From Atopobiaceae bacterium (GTDB lineage: Bacteria; Actinomycetota; Coriobacteriia; Coriobacteriales; Atopobiaceae): DNA of 64,000 nucleotides. Made by a program: the position numbers and the translations under genes. Of the stretch, positions 1 to 7,520 are shown in pieces. Each line of letters starts with the position of its first letter. Position 1 is the stretch's first letter. Location of the stretch: assembly GCA_017941705.1 (NCBI GenBank), contig JAGAVX010000050.1, forward strand, positions 1 to 64,000, in the 5' to 3' direction. The notes beneath the pieces are model-generated. The model was not told the DNA's origin. It searched no databases and saw only the letters and a program-made list of their open reading frames with translations.

Positions 1-27
1 CTCTCCAGCGCAATGTTGCGGTTTTCA

Positions 28-442
28 CTACGAAAGGCCCAGTCGCTGACAGATTCTGGCGATCTCGAACCGTACGCGCTCCTCGTCGATAGTGAGAAGC
101 TCGCGATTGCGCATGACCACCTTGCCATCGATGATGACGGTATCGACTTCGGACCCCGTTACCGAGTAGCAGAGGCCTGCGACTGGATTGTTGCATGGCG
201 TGAGCGACGGCGCGTCGAGGTCAAGCAGCGCGAGGTCGGCCTTCTTGCCCACCTCGATCGATCCGCAGGGCAAATCAAGTGCCAGTGCCGCGTTGCGCGT
301 GGCCATGTCGAGCGCCTCGCTCGCAGAAACGCACTGGGGCGTGTCGTGCGTGCCCTTGTGGACGAGGGCGAGAAGACCCAGCTCACGGAACATGTTCTGC
401 GCATTGTTCGAGGCGGCTCCATCGGTGCCCAGGCACACGTTG
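28..442 (-). pseudogene. C-terminal fragment of an MtaD/SsnA-type amidohydrolase
   Basis: About 138 codons of the C-terminal part of a metal-dependent amidohydrolase (S-adenosylhomocysteine/methylthioadenosine deaminase-like). The fragment opens with NVCLGTDGAASNN, which holds the family's metal-binding Asp. It continues through the GSIEVGKKADLALLDLD strand of the small beta domain to a TAG stop. Full-length members have about 430 residues, so roughly the first two thirds are missing, including the N-terminal HxH metal site. The homology stops exactly at the edge of the 36-bp repeat at 443-478. The repeat happens to read on in frame, giving a spurious short N-terminus. Either the gene was broken at the repeat or the assembly is joined wrongly there. 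Confidence 0.75.
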
Positions 443-481
443 GTTGAACGAGGGTCGGAAAAGTGACCTTCGTTCAACCGA

Positions 482-596
482 AGACGATAAGGTCTGGGCG
501 GCGATGCTCGATCTGGTCGATGAGTACAACTTGCCGCTTGTTAGTATGCTCGACAAGAAGGGTGTGCTAAAGAACTGCATGAAAAAGCGGACGTAA
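482..596 (+). pseudogene. C-terminal fragment of a small unidentified (phage-like) protein
   Basis: An open frame enters from the left repeat and runs to a TAA stop. Its unique part (DDKVWAAMLDLVDEYNLPLV..., ending MKKRT) looks like the last 38 or so residues of a real small protein: an amphipathic helical stretch and a basic tail. It is followed by a terminator-like hairpin and then a DUF6275-like start, an order typical of phage genes. I do not recognise the family. Its 5' end is missing at the repeat. Confidence 0.4.
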
Positions 597-654
597 AAGG
601 CAAGCAGTATGCCGAACGTCCGCAAATCCATCTTACCACATCCAGCTCACCAAC

Positions 655-676
655 GCGCCCCGCAAGGGGCGCTTTT
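655..676 (+). terminator. Hairpin with T tract inside the inter-repeat insert
   Basis: GCGCCCC, loop GCAA, GGGGCGC, then TTTT. It sits between the two gene fragments of the insert and just ahead of an AAAGGAG ribosome-binding site. Confidence 0.6.
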
Positions 677-692
677 CGTAAAGGAGAACGGC

Positions 693-831
693 ATGATAGA
701 GCGATTCAAGCAACTCGTCGCCGACTACTACAACGATCGCGCCGAGAAGACGGACGGCAAGACCATCACGGCCGAAGACGTGTACGTGGTCTGGTCTTGC
801 AAGACGCTGCAGAACTGGAAGGCGCTGCTCA
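693..831 (+). pseudogene. DUF6275-like phage protein, N-terminal fragment cut by the repeat
   Basis: ATG preceded by AAAGGAGAACGGC. It encodes MIERFKQLVADYYNDRAEKT... through EDVYVVWSCKTLQNWKALL, which resembles the small DUF6275 family from phages and prophages of Gram-positive bacteria (family assignment from memory). Family members run on for about 30 more residues after this point. Here the coding sequence stops matching exactly where the second 36-bp repeat starts at 832, and a TGA inside the repeat ends the frame. The piece is therefore a truncated foreign gene lying between two repeats. Confidence 0.6.
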
Positions 832-867
832 GTTGAACGAGGGTCGGAAAAGTGACCTTCGTTCAAC

Positions 868-976
868 GTGTCATCACCTGCTAAAACACGCTAATCGAAA
901 GAACGGGTTTTGCAAGTTCTCTCGGTCATGACCATTATACGCTCCCCCTAAGACAACAATTACGAAAGGGGGAGCG
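868..976 (+). promoter_or_regulatory. Leader-like region between the last repeat and cas1
   Basis: A 109-bp A/T-richer stretch between the second repeat and the cas1 start, as expected for a leader or cas promoter. It holds an imperfect hairpin at about 896-923 (CGAAAGAAC / GTTCTCTCG) and the cas1 ribosome-binding site AAGGGGGAG. I found no anti-repeat, so no tracrRNA is supported here. Confidence 0.35.
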
Positions 977-1885
977 GTGTCAGCATATCGCATAGTCTCG
1001 ATCGAAAACCCCGCTGAGGTGCACGTCAGGGACAAGCAGCTTGTCGTAATCCAAGACAAAGGGACCGTGTCAGTTCCCGTGCGCGACATCACGGTGCTGG
1101 TGGTTTGCGGCCCCAACATCCGCATGTCAACCATGGCTCAAACAATGCTTGCGTCCAGCAAAGTCGTCATGCTCTTTCTCGGCCGCAACCATCACCCGGC
1201 AGCCATGCTGCTCCCCACGATTGGCTATGCTCGTCAGGCCCGCATCGCCCAGTTCCAAGCCTCCATCTCTCCCGACCTCAGGGCAGAGCTGTGGCGGCGC
1301 ATCATCGTGAGAAAGATCGAAAACCAAGCTCGCGCACTTGCCATACTTGGGCTCGAAGGTGCCGAGCAGCTCTGGTCGTGCGCCCAAGAGGTCCTGCCCG
1401 GGGATGCGGACAATCGCGAGGGGCACGCCGCAAAGCAATACTTCCAGTACCTGCAACCCGGTCTCAACCGTCGCGTCGAGGACCCTCTCAACAGCGTGCT
1501 CAATTACGGATACGCCATCGTCCGGGCACTCATGGCGCGTGAGGTCGTGTGCGCGGGACTCATTCCCTCGCTCGGCCTGCACCATCGCAGCCAGCTCAAT
1601 CCCTTCAACCTCGTCGATGACCTCATGGAGCCGTTGCGTCCGAGCATCGATCTTCTTGCCGCGGGCGTTGCGGGCAAGTCAATCAACCTTACGCGAAAGC
1701 AACGGGCGTCCCTTCGTGAGGCAAGCCGTCTTGCGGTGCTCCTAAACAGGTCGCCCGTGAGCATTACCGCAGCTACACGAACCGTTGCGAGAACTTATCG
1801 CAAAGCTGTGTCCATAGGCGATCCGTCCGAGCTCATCCTTCCGGTGACACGTGAGGTCGAGCTCCTAGACATCATTGAGGAGTAG
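977..1885 (+). CDS. cas1: CRISPR-associated endonuclease Cas1, type II-like
   Basis: 302 residues from a GTG start that follows AAGGGGGAG. Cas1 is the integrase subunit that inserts prespacers next to the leader-proximal repeat. An N-terminal beta-sheet domain (about 1-85) precedes the helical catalytic domain. Candidate metal ligands are Glu148 (in EGHAAKQYF), His202/203 (LGLHHRSQLNPF) and Glu218 (DDLMEPLRP). The block NSVLNYGYAIVRA is a Cas1 hallmark, and the length matches type II Cas1. cas2 follows 2 bp after the stop. No cas9 or csn2 lies on either side within the window, so the pair is orphaned here or its effector lies elsewhere. Confidence 0.93.
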   Translation: MSAYRIVSIENPAEVHVRDKQLVVIQDKGTVSVPVRDITVLVVCGPNIRMSTMAQTMLASSKVVMLFLGRNHHPAAMLLPTIGYARQARIAQFQASISPDLRAELWRRIIVRKIENQARALAILGLEGAEQLWSCAQEVLPGDADNREGHAAKQYFQYLQPGLNRRVEDPLNSVLNYGYAIVRALMAREVVCAGLIPSLGLHHRSQLNPFNLVDDLMEPLRPSIDLLAAGVAGKSINLTRKQRASLREASRLAVLLNRSPVSITAATRTVARTYRKAVSIGDPSELILPVTREVELLDIIEE

Positions 1886-1887
1886 CA

Positions 1888-2193
1888 ATGCGAATCATCG
1901 TAGCCTTGCGACCAACAAACAAGCATGGGACAAAAGGGGAGTACACCGCGTTTCGCAAGCTTCTTCTGGCAAGTGGTTTGGTGCTCGTTCAACCCGAGGT
2001 CTTCTTGGGATGCGCTCCGACCAGAAGGGCGGCAATGTTGCTCCTCGAGCGGCTAAAAGAGCAGGCTCCCACAACTGGTGCGGTCTGTGCCCTCGTCCTC
2101 ACCGAGCGCCAGTTTTCGTCTATGGTCTACCTAACGGGCGAACCCTCGTACCAGGAGCACTCTGTCGGCACGGCGGCCAACATAGACCTGTGA
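1888..2193 (+). CDS. cas2: Cas2-like protein lacking the usual catalytic Asp
   Basis: 101 residues, starting 2 bp after cas1, so probably co-transcribed. Position and length fit the Cas2 dimer that bridges Cas1 dimers during spacer integration. The first strand MRIIVALRPTNK lacks the Asp found in the usual FFDLP-type motif of active Cas2 nucleases; an Arg-Pro lies there instead. The helix YTAFRKLLLASGLVLVQPEVF resembles the Cas2 RRYRKFRKFL...GF region. The C-terminus ends in GTAANIDL. Nuclease activity is not needed for integration, so an inactive scaffold is plausible. The family call rests mostly on context. Confidence 0.75.
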   Translation: MRIIVALRPTNKHGTKGEYTAFRKLLLASGLVLVQPEVFLGCAPTRRAAMLLLERLKEQAPTTGAVCALVLTERQFSSMVYLTGEPSYQEHSVGTAANIDL

Positions 2194-2291
2194 GACCGCC
2201 GCGCTAGCGCTCCCCAAGCGCCCGCCTGTCTCGCTCCCTCGCCTGTGTCGTATCATTGCATCGCTGAACCTACGATCCATCGGGAGTCACC

Positions 2292-2597
2292 ATGCCCCTT
2301 ACCAAGCAAGACGTCGCGGGCATCGCGGAGTATGCGCGCATCGCGCTTTCTGACGCCGAGCTCGATGAGATGACCGACTATATGAACGACGCCATCGAGC
2401 TCCTCGACCCGCTTCTTGAATACGATCTCGATGGGGTCGAGCCGACGTTTCATCCCATCGGTGAGCTTGTTAACGTCACACGCGACGACGTCGTAACCGC
2501 AGGCCTATCGCTCGACGAGGCGCTTGCCAATGCGTCCAACGTCCGTGACCGCGCGTTCCGCGTGCCGGCTATCCTCTCGGGTGGTGACGAGTCATGA
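2292..2597 (+). CDS. gatC: Asp-tRNA(Asn)/Glu-tRNA(Gln) amidotransferase subunit C
   Basis: 101 residues. GatC is the small subunit that wraps and stabilises GatA and GatB in the complex that amidates misacylated Glu-tRNA(Gln) or Asp-tRNA(Asn). Typical features are the helical start (DVAGIAEYARIALSDAELDEM), the middle DLDGVEPTFHP (family: l..vdteGVepm.hp) and a C-terminal extended tail. The start follows CGGGAG. Its TGA overlaps the ATG of gatA by 4 bp (ATGA), so translation is probably coupled. It is the first gene of gatCAB, about 100 bp after cas2. Confidence 0.93.
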   Translation: MPLTKQDVAGIAEYARIALSDAELDEMTDYMNDAIELLDPLLEYDLDGVEPTFHPIGELVNVTRDDVVTAGLSLDEALANASNVRDRAFRVPAILSGGDES

Positions 2598-4090
2598 CAA
2601 GCGTCGATGCGCTCTCGGCTCGCCAGATTGCGGCTGGTATCGCGGCAGGGGAGTTCTCGGCAACCGAGGTCGCTCGCGCCGCCCTTGATGCCATCGCATC
2701 GCGCGATAACCAGACGCGTGCCTTTCTGCAGGTGAGCGAGGATCTGGCCCTCACTGCGGCCGCTCGGACCGATGCAGCGCGTGCAGCGGGGGAGGCGTTG
2801 CCGCCCCTCGCGGGCGTCCCGGTCGCATTCAAGGACAACATGAACCTGCTGGGCACCCGCACGACCTGTGCCAGCCGTATGCTCGAGTCCTACGAGAGCG
2901 CTTACACTGCCACCTGCGTCCAGCGCATGCTCGACGCAGGGGCGACGCCACTGGGCAAGCTCAACATGGATGAGTTCGCCTTTGGGTCCACAACCGACAG
3001 CTCGGCTTTTCACCCGTCCAACAACCCGTGGGACATTGCCTGCGTCCCGGGCGGTTCCTCCGGTGGCAGTGCCGCGGCGGTCGCTGCGGGCGAGGTGACT
3101 ATCGCCCTCGGCTCCGACACGGGCGGCTCGATCCGCCAGCCGGCATCGCTCTGCGGCGTGGTTGGCATGAAGCCTACCTACGGGGCGGTCAGTCGCTATG
3201 GCGTGGTGGCGTTCGGCTCGTCGCTCGACCAGGCTGGTCCGCTCGGCCGCCGTGTGGAGGACGTCGCGCTCGCCATGAACGCGCTCACAGCGGGAGGGCG
3301 TGACCCTTGCGACTCCACAAGTCGTCACTGCGAGCAGGACTTCCTGGCTCATCTCGACGATCCGATCGAGGGCCGCACGGTCGGAATCATTCCCGCGCTG
3401 CTGCAGGCAGATGGCCTCGCGCCCGAGGTTCGAGTTGCGACTCAAGCTGCCGCAACCCAGCTTGCCGACGCAGGCGCCCACATCGTGGAAGTCGACCTCC
3501 CAAACATGGCCAACTCCATCTCCGCATACTACGTGCTTGCCTCCTGCGAGGCCTTCTCCAACCTCGCGCGCTTTGACGGTGTCCGCTACGGATACCAGGA
3601 GCCCGGGTGCGCGACGCTTGCCGAGCAGTCCTCGCTCAGTCGCGCGCACGGCTTTGGTCCCGAGGCTAAGCGCCGCCAGATGCTCGGTGCCTACCTGCTC
3701 TCAAGCGGCGTGTACGAGAGGTACTACCTTGCCGCACAGAAGGTGCGCACGCTTATCACGCGGGACTACCAGCAAGCATTTGCGCAGGCAGATGTGCTGC
3801 TCATGCCGGTGAGTCCGACAGTCGCCTGGCCGCATGGGGCCATCAGCGACCCTGCGGCGCTCTATCTGGCAGACGTCTACACCATCTCCAACAACATCGC
3901 CGGCAACTGCGGCATCAGCGTTCCGGTATGTCTGGGCGCCGACTCGGAGCTTCCCATCGGCGTGCAACTGCAGGGCCCCGCGTTCGCAGACGCGCGCCTG
4001 CTCACCTTTGCGCGGGCGCTCGAGCGCGCATGCCAGATGGAGGGCGCCGTTGCACCGAGCTTTGCCGGCAGGGGAGGTGAGCTGCGATGA
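2594..4090 (+). CDS. gatA: Glu-tRNA(Gln) amidotransferase subunit A (glutaminase)
   Basis: 498 residues, amidase-signature family. GatA hydrolyses glutamine and delivers ammonia through a tunnel to GatB. The Ser-cisSer-Lys centre is intact: Lys80 (VPVAFKDN), Ser155 (PGGSSGGSAAA) and Ser179 (SDTGGSIRQPA). The C-terminus keeps the NIAGNCGISVPV and PIGVQLQGP blocks of the family. Length is normal. It overlaps gatC and gatB by 4 bp each, making a tightly coupled operon. Confidence 0.97.
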   Translation: MTSVDALSARQIAAGIAAGEFSATEVARAALDAIASRDNQTRAFLQVSEDLALTAAARTDAARAAGEALPPLAGVPVAFKDNMNLLGTRTTCASRMLESYESAYTATCVQRMLDAGATPLGKLNMDEFAFGSTTDSSAFHPSNNPWDIACVPGGSSGGSAAAVAAGEVTIALGSDTGGSIRQPASLCGVVGMKPTYGAVSRYGVVAFGSSLDQAGPLGRRVEDVALAMNALTAGGRDPCDSTSRHCEQDFLAHLDDPIEGRTVGIIPALLQADGLAPEVRVATQAAATQLADAGAHIVEVDLPNMANSISAYYVLASCEAFSNLARFDGVRYGYQEPGCATLAEQSSLSRAHGFGPEAKRRQMLGAYLLSSGVYERYYLAAQKVRTLITRDYQQAFAQADVLLMPVSPTVAWPHGAISDPAALYLADVYTISNNIAGNCGISVPVCLGADSELPIGVQLQGPAFADARLLTFARALERACQMEGAVAPSFAGRGGELR

Positions 4091-5619
4091 GGAAGCTCTC
4101 CGAGGTTCTTCGCGACTGGGAGGCCGTCATCGGCCTCGAGGTTCACACCGAGCTCACCACGCTCGAGACAAAGATGTTCTGCGGTTGCAGGATCAGCCAC
4201 GACGACGAGCCCAACGCCAACGTCTGCCCTGTCTGTCTGGGCTTGCCGGGGGCACTTCCCGTCCCCAACGAGCGTGCCATCGAGTCCATCGTGATGGCGG
4301 GCCTCGCTACCAACTGCGAGGTCATGCGCCGCTCGATGTTCTATCGCAAGCATTACTTCTACCCCGACATGGCAAAGAACTTCCAGACCACGCAGGGCCC
4401 AGTCGCCTTCGTCATGCACGGCCACCTTGACCTCGAGGTTCCCGCCGACAGGGCCGACGAGCGTCCGACGTGGGCAAGCGTGGCGGCTGATGGCGCGACC
4501 CCCATCGAACGCGCCGCCGACGGCTCCTACGTGGCGCCCATCCGCATCCTGCGCATCCACATGGAGGAGGACGCCGCCAAGATGGTGCACGTGGGTGGCG
4601 CGGAGGGGCGCATCGGCGGCGCGACCGAGAGCCTCATTGACTACAACCGCTGCGGTACGCCGCTGATCGAGCTGGTCACCGAACCCGATCTGCGTACGCC
4701 CGAGGAGGCACGGCTCTTCATGGAGAAGCTACGCGAGACCTTCCTGGCGCTGGGCATCTCTGACTGCTCGCTCGAGCACGGGTCAATGCGCTGCGACGGC
4801 AACGTCAGCCTGCGGCGGCGGGGCGAGAGCAGCCTGGGGACCAAGTCGGAGCTAAAGAACCTCAACAGCTTCAAGAGCCTGCACGATGCGCTGGCGTATG
4901 AGATCTGCCGTCAGGCGGAGGTGTTGGAGGCTGGTGGTGTGGTCCTGCAGGAGACGCGCCACTGGGAGCCCAGCCGTCGCCGGACGGTGGTCATGCGCGT
5001 GAAGGAGACGGCGGACGACTACCGGTTCTTCCCCGATCCCGACCTGGCGCCGTTCGACCTCACCGACGAGTTCGTCGAGCGTTGCCGGGCGCGCATGCCG
5101 GAGCTCCCTGACGCCAAGCGCGAACGCTTTGCGAGCCAGTGGGGTCTGACGCGCCGGGACGCGGGTCGCTTGGCGGGCGACCCAGATCTGGCGAGGCTCT
5201 TTGAGGGCGCGGCGGCCCAGCTCCGGCCGCAGGAGGTGCCGACACTTGCCAACGTGCTGATAAACCTCGCCCCCTCCTTCGGGGCACTGACGATGCTGCA
5301 ACTGGTGTCGATCACGGAGCTCCTGTTTCGTGATGCTCTCACCTTTGCGCAGGCACGCGAGGTGCTGGGAATCGTCAATGGCACGGACCAGATGCCGATC
5401 GTGGTGGCCGGGGACCGCGGCCTGCTGCAGTCGACCGACACGGATGCGCTCGGTGCGATCGTGGACGAGGTGCTCGCACGCTGTACCGACCAGGCGCGAC
5501 AGTATCGCGACGGCAATCGCAAGGTGCTGGGCTTCCTCGTGGGCCAGTGCATGAGGGCCAGCGAGGGCGCGGGCAATCCCAAGCTGTTCAACCAACTGCT
5601 TGTGGAGAGGCTAGGTTAA
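4087..5619 (+). CDS. gatB: Asp/Glu-tRNA amidotransferase subunit B
   Basis: 510 residues. GatB binds the misacylated tRNA, phosphorylates its side chain with ATP and amidates it. The N-terminal cradle domain starts VIGLEVHTEL and carries CGC...CPVCLGLPGALPV, the family's zinc-site region. ACGSMRCDANVS-like motifs are recognisable (LEHGSMRCDGNVS), as is DYRFFPDPDLAP. The C-terminal YqeY-like tail domain, which contacts the tRNA elbow, ends GNPKLFNQLLVERLG. The start overlaps gatA (ATGA). It is the last gene of gatCAB. Confidence 0.97.
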   Translation: MRKLSEVLRDWEAVIGLEVHTELTTLETKMFCGCRISHDDEPNANVCPVCLGLPGALPVPNERAIESIVMAGLATNCEVMRRSMFYRKHYFYPDMAKNFQTTQGPVAFVMHGHLDLEVPADRADERPTWASVAADGATPIERAADGSYVAPIRILRIHMEEDAAKMVHVGGAEGRIGGATESLIDYNRCGTPLIELVTEPDLRTPEEARLFMEKLRETFLALGISDCSLEHGSMRCDGNVSLRRRGESSLGTKSELKNLNSFKSLHDALAYEICRQAEVLEAGGVVLQETRHWEPSRRRTVVMRVKETADDYRFFPDPDLAPFDLTDEFVERCRARMPELPDAKRERFASQWGLTRRDAGRLAGDPDLARLFEGAAAQLRPQEVPTLANVLINLAPSFGALTMLQLVSITELLFRDALTFAQAREVLGIVNGTDQMPIVVAGDRGLLQSTDTDALGAIVDEVLARCTDQARQYRDGNRKVLGFLVGQCMRASEGAGNPKLFNQLLVERLG

Positions 5620-5628
5620 GGCCGTCAC

Positions 5629-6129
5629 ATGATGGGCCTGCCGCGCAACGGGTACCATAGCCGTATGGGCAAACGGGTGACATACTGGCCGGCACGCGCC
5701 ATGAACGTGGTCTGGGGGCTTCCGCAGACGGTGGTCGGTGCGGCGCTCTTCTGCGCGCTCCGCGGGTGGCGGCGCTGCCATGCCTTCCGCTCCGCCATCG
5801 TTACCGAGTGGCGCCTGCGCGCTGGGCTCTCGCTGGGAATGTTCGTCTTCGTTCCGCGCGGCGCGTCACGCGACCTGGTGCTGCATGAGTACGGCCACAC
5901 GCTGCAGTCGCTCTTTCTGGGACCGTTGTACCTGCCGGTCATCGTGGTGCCGTCGCTCGTGTGGGCGGGGCTGCCGCGTCTCGAGCGCTACCGCCTGCGC
6001 AAGGGCTACTCGTACTACCGCTTCTTCACCGAGCGTTGGGCAAACAGGCTCGTGCATCGGCTCACGGGAGAGAAGTCCATCGGGTGGTACGACCACGTTC
6101 CGCGCCGCCAGCGCGCTCGCCGCAGCTAG
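5629..6129 (+). CDS. Small membrane protein with an HEYGH motif
   Basis: 166 residues from the ATG at 5629, preceded by AAGG 10 bp after gatB; an ATG at 5665 (MGKRVTYWPA) is a possible alternative. A first hydrophobic segment (MNVVWGLPQTVVGAALFCAL) is followed by LVLHEYGHTLQSLFLGPLYL and a second segment (LPVIVVPSLVWAG). HEYGH fits HEXXH, the zinc-metalloprotease signature, and it sits at a membrane edge; whether it is catalytic is unknown. I know no assigned function. Its TAG stop overlaps the def stop from the other strand: the palindrome CTAG serves both. Confidence 0.65.
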   Translation: MMGLPRNGYHSRMGKRVTYWPARAMNVVWGLPQTVVGAALFCALRGWRRCHAFRSAIVTEWRLRAGLSLGMFVFVPRGASRDLVLHEYGHTLQSLFLGPLYLPVIVVPSLVWAGLPRLERYRLRKGYSYYRFFTERWANRLVHRLTGEKSIGWYDHVPRRQRARRS

Positions 6130-6536
6130 ATGACGATGCCCTCGCAGTGGTCCACCTCGTGCTGGATGACCTGCGCCACAAATCCCTGGAACGCCTTGGT
6201 ATGCTCGCGCAGGTCGAGGTCCTGCCAGGTAACGGTGATCTTGCGATAGCGCGTCGTCGGTCGCAGCCCATCAAGCGAGAGGCAGCCCTCCTGCGTCTGA
6301 TAGGGTCCCTCGCGACGGATGATCTGCGGATTGAGCATGGCGGTGCGACGGTTCCCATCGGCAAAGACGATGATGCGCTTGTTCTGTCCGATCATGTTGG
6401 CGGCCATCCCGGCACAGGTCTGGGCATGAGCCGCGAGGGTGTCGAGCAGGTCGTGTGCGATGGGCAAATCGTCGGCAGTGGCTGGCTCGGCGACTCGTCC
6501 AAGCAACAGGCGAGATCGTACTATGGGTCGTTCCAT
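6126..6536 (-). CDS. def: Peptide deformylase (short form)
   Basis: 136 residues from the ATG at 6536, chosen because GGAGAGCC lies just upstream; longer readings lack such a site. It removes the N-formyl group from new proteins with a metal bound by Cys85 (EGCLSL) and His126/His130 (QHEVDH), with Glu127 as catalyst. The first motif reads GMAANMIG rather than GVGLAAPQ, which marks the short variant group seen in many Gram-positive anaerobes. It may be a second deformylase with narrower duty than the classical one; no other copy is in the window. Confidence 0.85.
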   Translation of the reverse strand: MERPIVRSRLLLGRVAEPATADDLPIAHDLLDTLAAHAQTCAGMAANMIGQNKRIIVFADGNRRTAMLNPQIIRREGPYQTQEGCLSLDGLRPTTRYRKITVTWQDLDLREHTKAFQGFVAQVIQHEVDHCEGIVI

Positions 6537-6638
6537 AAGGCTCTCCTTGCGACGGACGTGCGCGGCTATCGTATCACCAAGGCGCACCAGCCGGATGTTC
6601 GGGCCGGACTGCTCGCCCGGGAATCGCGTCATGAGTAA

Positions 6639-6667
6639 GGGGCCCGTGCATGGTCGCACGAGCCCCT
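6639..6667. terminator. Hairpin between gpx and def
   Basis: GGGGCCCGTGC and GCACGAGCCCC form an imperfect stem around ATGGTC just after the gpx stop on the minus strand. There is no clear T tract, so it could be a weak terminator or a processing hairpin. Confidence 0.4.
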
Positions 6668-6700
6668 CGATGCCAGATGATGTGTGGCGTGAGCGTGCTG

Positions 6701-7243
6701 CTACAGCAGGCCCTCGACGCAGGCGCGGACGTCAGCCATGTCGGCAGTCGGCTCAAAGCGCGCGACGACGTTGCCGTCACGGTCGATGACGAACTTGGTG
6801 AAGTTCCACTTGATGTCGGGGTTGCTGGCGTAATCGGGGTCGATCTTGGCCAGATGTGCGGCCATGAACCCGGCCATCTCGCCCTCGCCGAAGCCCTCGA
6901 AGCCCTTCTGTTCCTTGAGCCAGCCAAACAGGGCCAGCTGGTTCTCGCCGTTGACGTCGGACTTCTTCATCTGGGGGAACTGCGTGCCGTAGTTGAGGGT
7001 GCAGAACTCGTGCACCTCGTCATCGGTGCCGGGAGTCTGGGCGCCAAACTGGTTGCAGGGGACGTCGATGATCTCGAGGCCCTTGTCGTGGAGGTCCTCC
7101 CACATCTGCTCGAGCGGCTCATAGTGCGGAGTGAAGCCACATCCGGTAGCGGTGTTGACGACGAGGACGACCTTACCGGCAAAGTCGGCCATCTTGACCT
7201 CGTTGCCCTGCGGGTCGGTGACGCTGTAATCGTAAAAGCCCAT
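6701..7243 (-). CDS. Glutathione peroxidase family protein (thiol-dependent, Cys type)
   Basis: 180 residues of the GPx family, which reduces peroxides. The peroxidatic residue is Cys35 (NTATGCGFTPHY) in place of selenocysteine. The conserved Gln in DVPCNQFGAQ and the Trp-Asn-Phe-Thr-Lys-Phe motif (KWNFTKFV) are present. Bacterial Cys-GPx enzymes usually use thioredoxin rather than glutathione (family knowledge). The start has GAGAGGAGAACACC upstream. In an anaerobe it would act in peroxide defence alongside the superoxide reductase at 35029. Confidence 0.9.
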   Translation of the reverse strand: MGFYDYSVTDPQGNEVKMADFAGKVVLVVNTATGCGFTPHYEPLEQMWEDLHDKGLEIIDVPCNQFGAQTPGTDDEVHEFCTLNYGTQFPQMKKSDVNGENQLALFGWLKEQKGFEGFGEGEMAGFMAAHLAKIDPDYASNPDIKWNFTKFVIDRDGNVVARFEPTADMADVRACVEGLL

Positions 7244-7277
7244 GGTGTTCTCCTCTCGAAGCGTTGAAACTAACTAT

Positions 7278-7305
7278 ATTGTACACAAAATAAACGAGCA
7301 CCAAA
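7278..7305 (-). promoter_or_regulatory. Candidate promoter of the peroxidase gene
   Basis: On the minus strand TTTGGT is followed after 16 bp by TACAAT, 35 bp ahead of the start codon. It lies in an unusually A/T-rich 277-bp gap (7244-7520). The rest of that gap probably holds the divergent promoter of the PurF-like gene, but I could not place it and see no riboswitch. Confidence 0.4.
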
Positions 7306-7520
7306 TAAATTCCATCGAGCGTCGGTGATTGGTCACTTGATCGCAGCGTGCGGTCTCGCCGCGAAATACAAAGATAGTTGGACGAAGCTGACGATGTTAC
7401 GTACTTTGAACGAAGTTGTGCCAAAAGGGAAATGCCGTAAAACTTGCACGTATACTTGTTTGGTAAGCGAAGACGACAGACGGTTGTAACTGTTCGGCAG
7501 ACGGATGCTAAGGGGACCTC

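Larger units (their letters stand above)
443..867. CRISPR. Two identical 36-bp CRISPR-type repeats with a 353-bp interval
   Basis: Identical 36-bp repeats lie at 443-478 and 832-867 in direct orientation. Each is an interrupted palindrome: GTTGAACGAGGGTC, an 8-nt centre, then GACCTTCGTTCAAC, with one mismatch between the arms. Length, exact identity and position just upstream of cas1-cas2 fit CRISPR repeats. The interval of 353 bp is about ten times a normal spacer and contains phage-like coding fragments. No standard 30-40 bp spacer is present. Alternatives are an assembly collapse of a longer array, or a non-CRISPR mobile repeat. Confidence 0.6.

Noticed and set aside
868-976. tracrRNA for a type II system
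   Set aside because: No stretch complementary to the 36-bp repeat was found between the last repeat and cas1.
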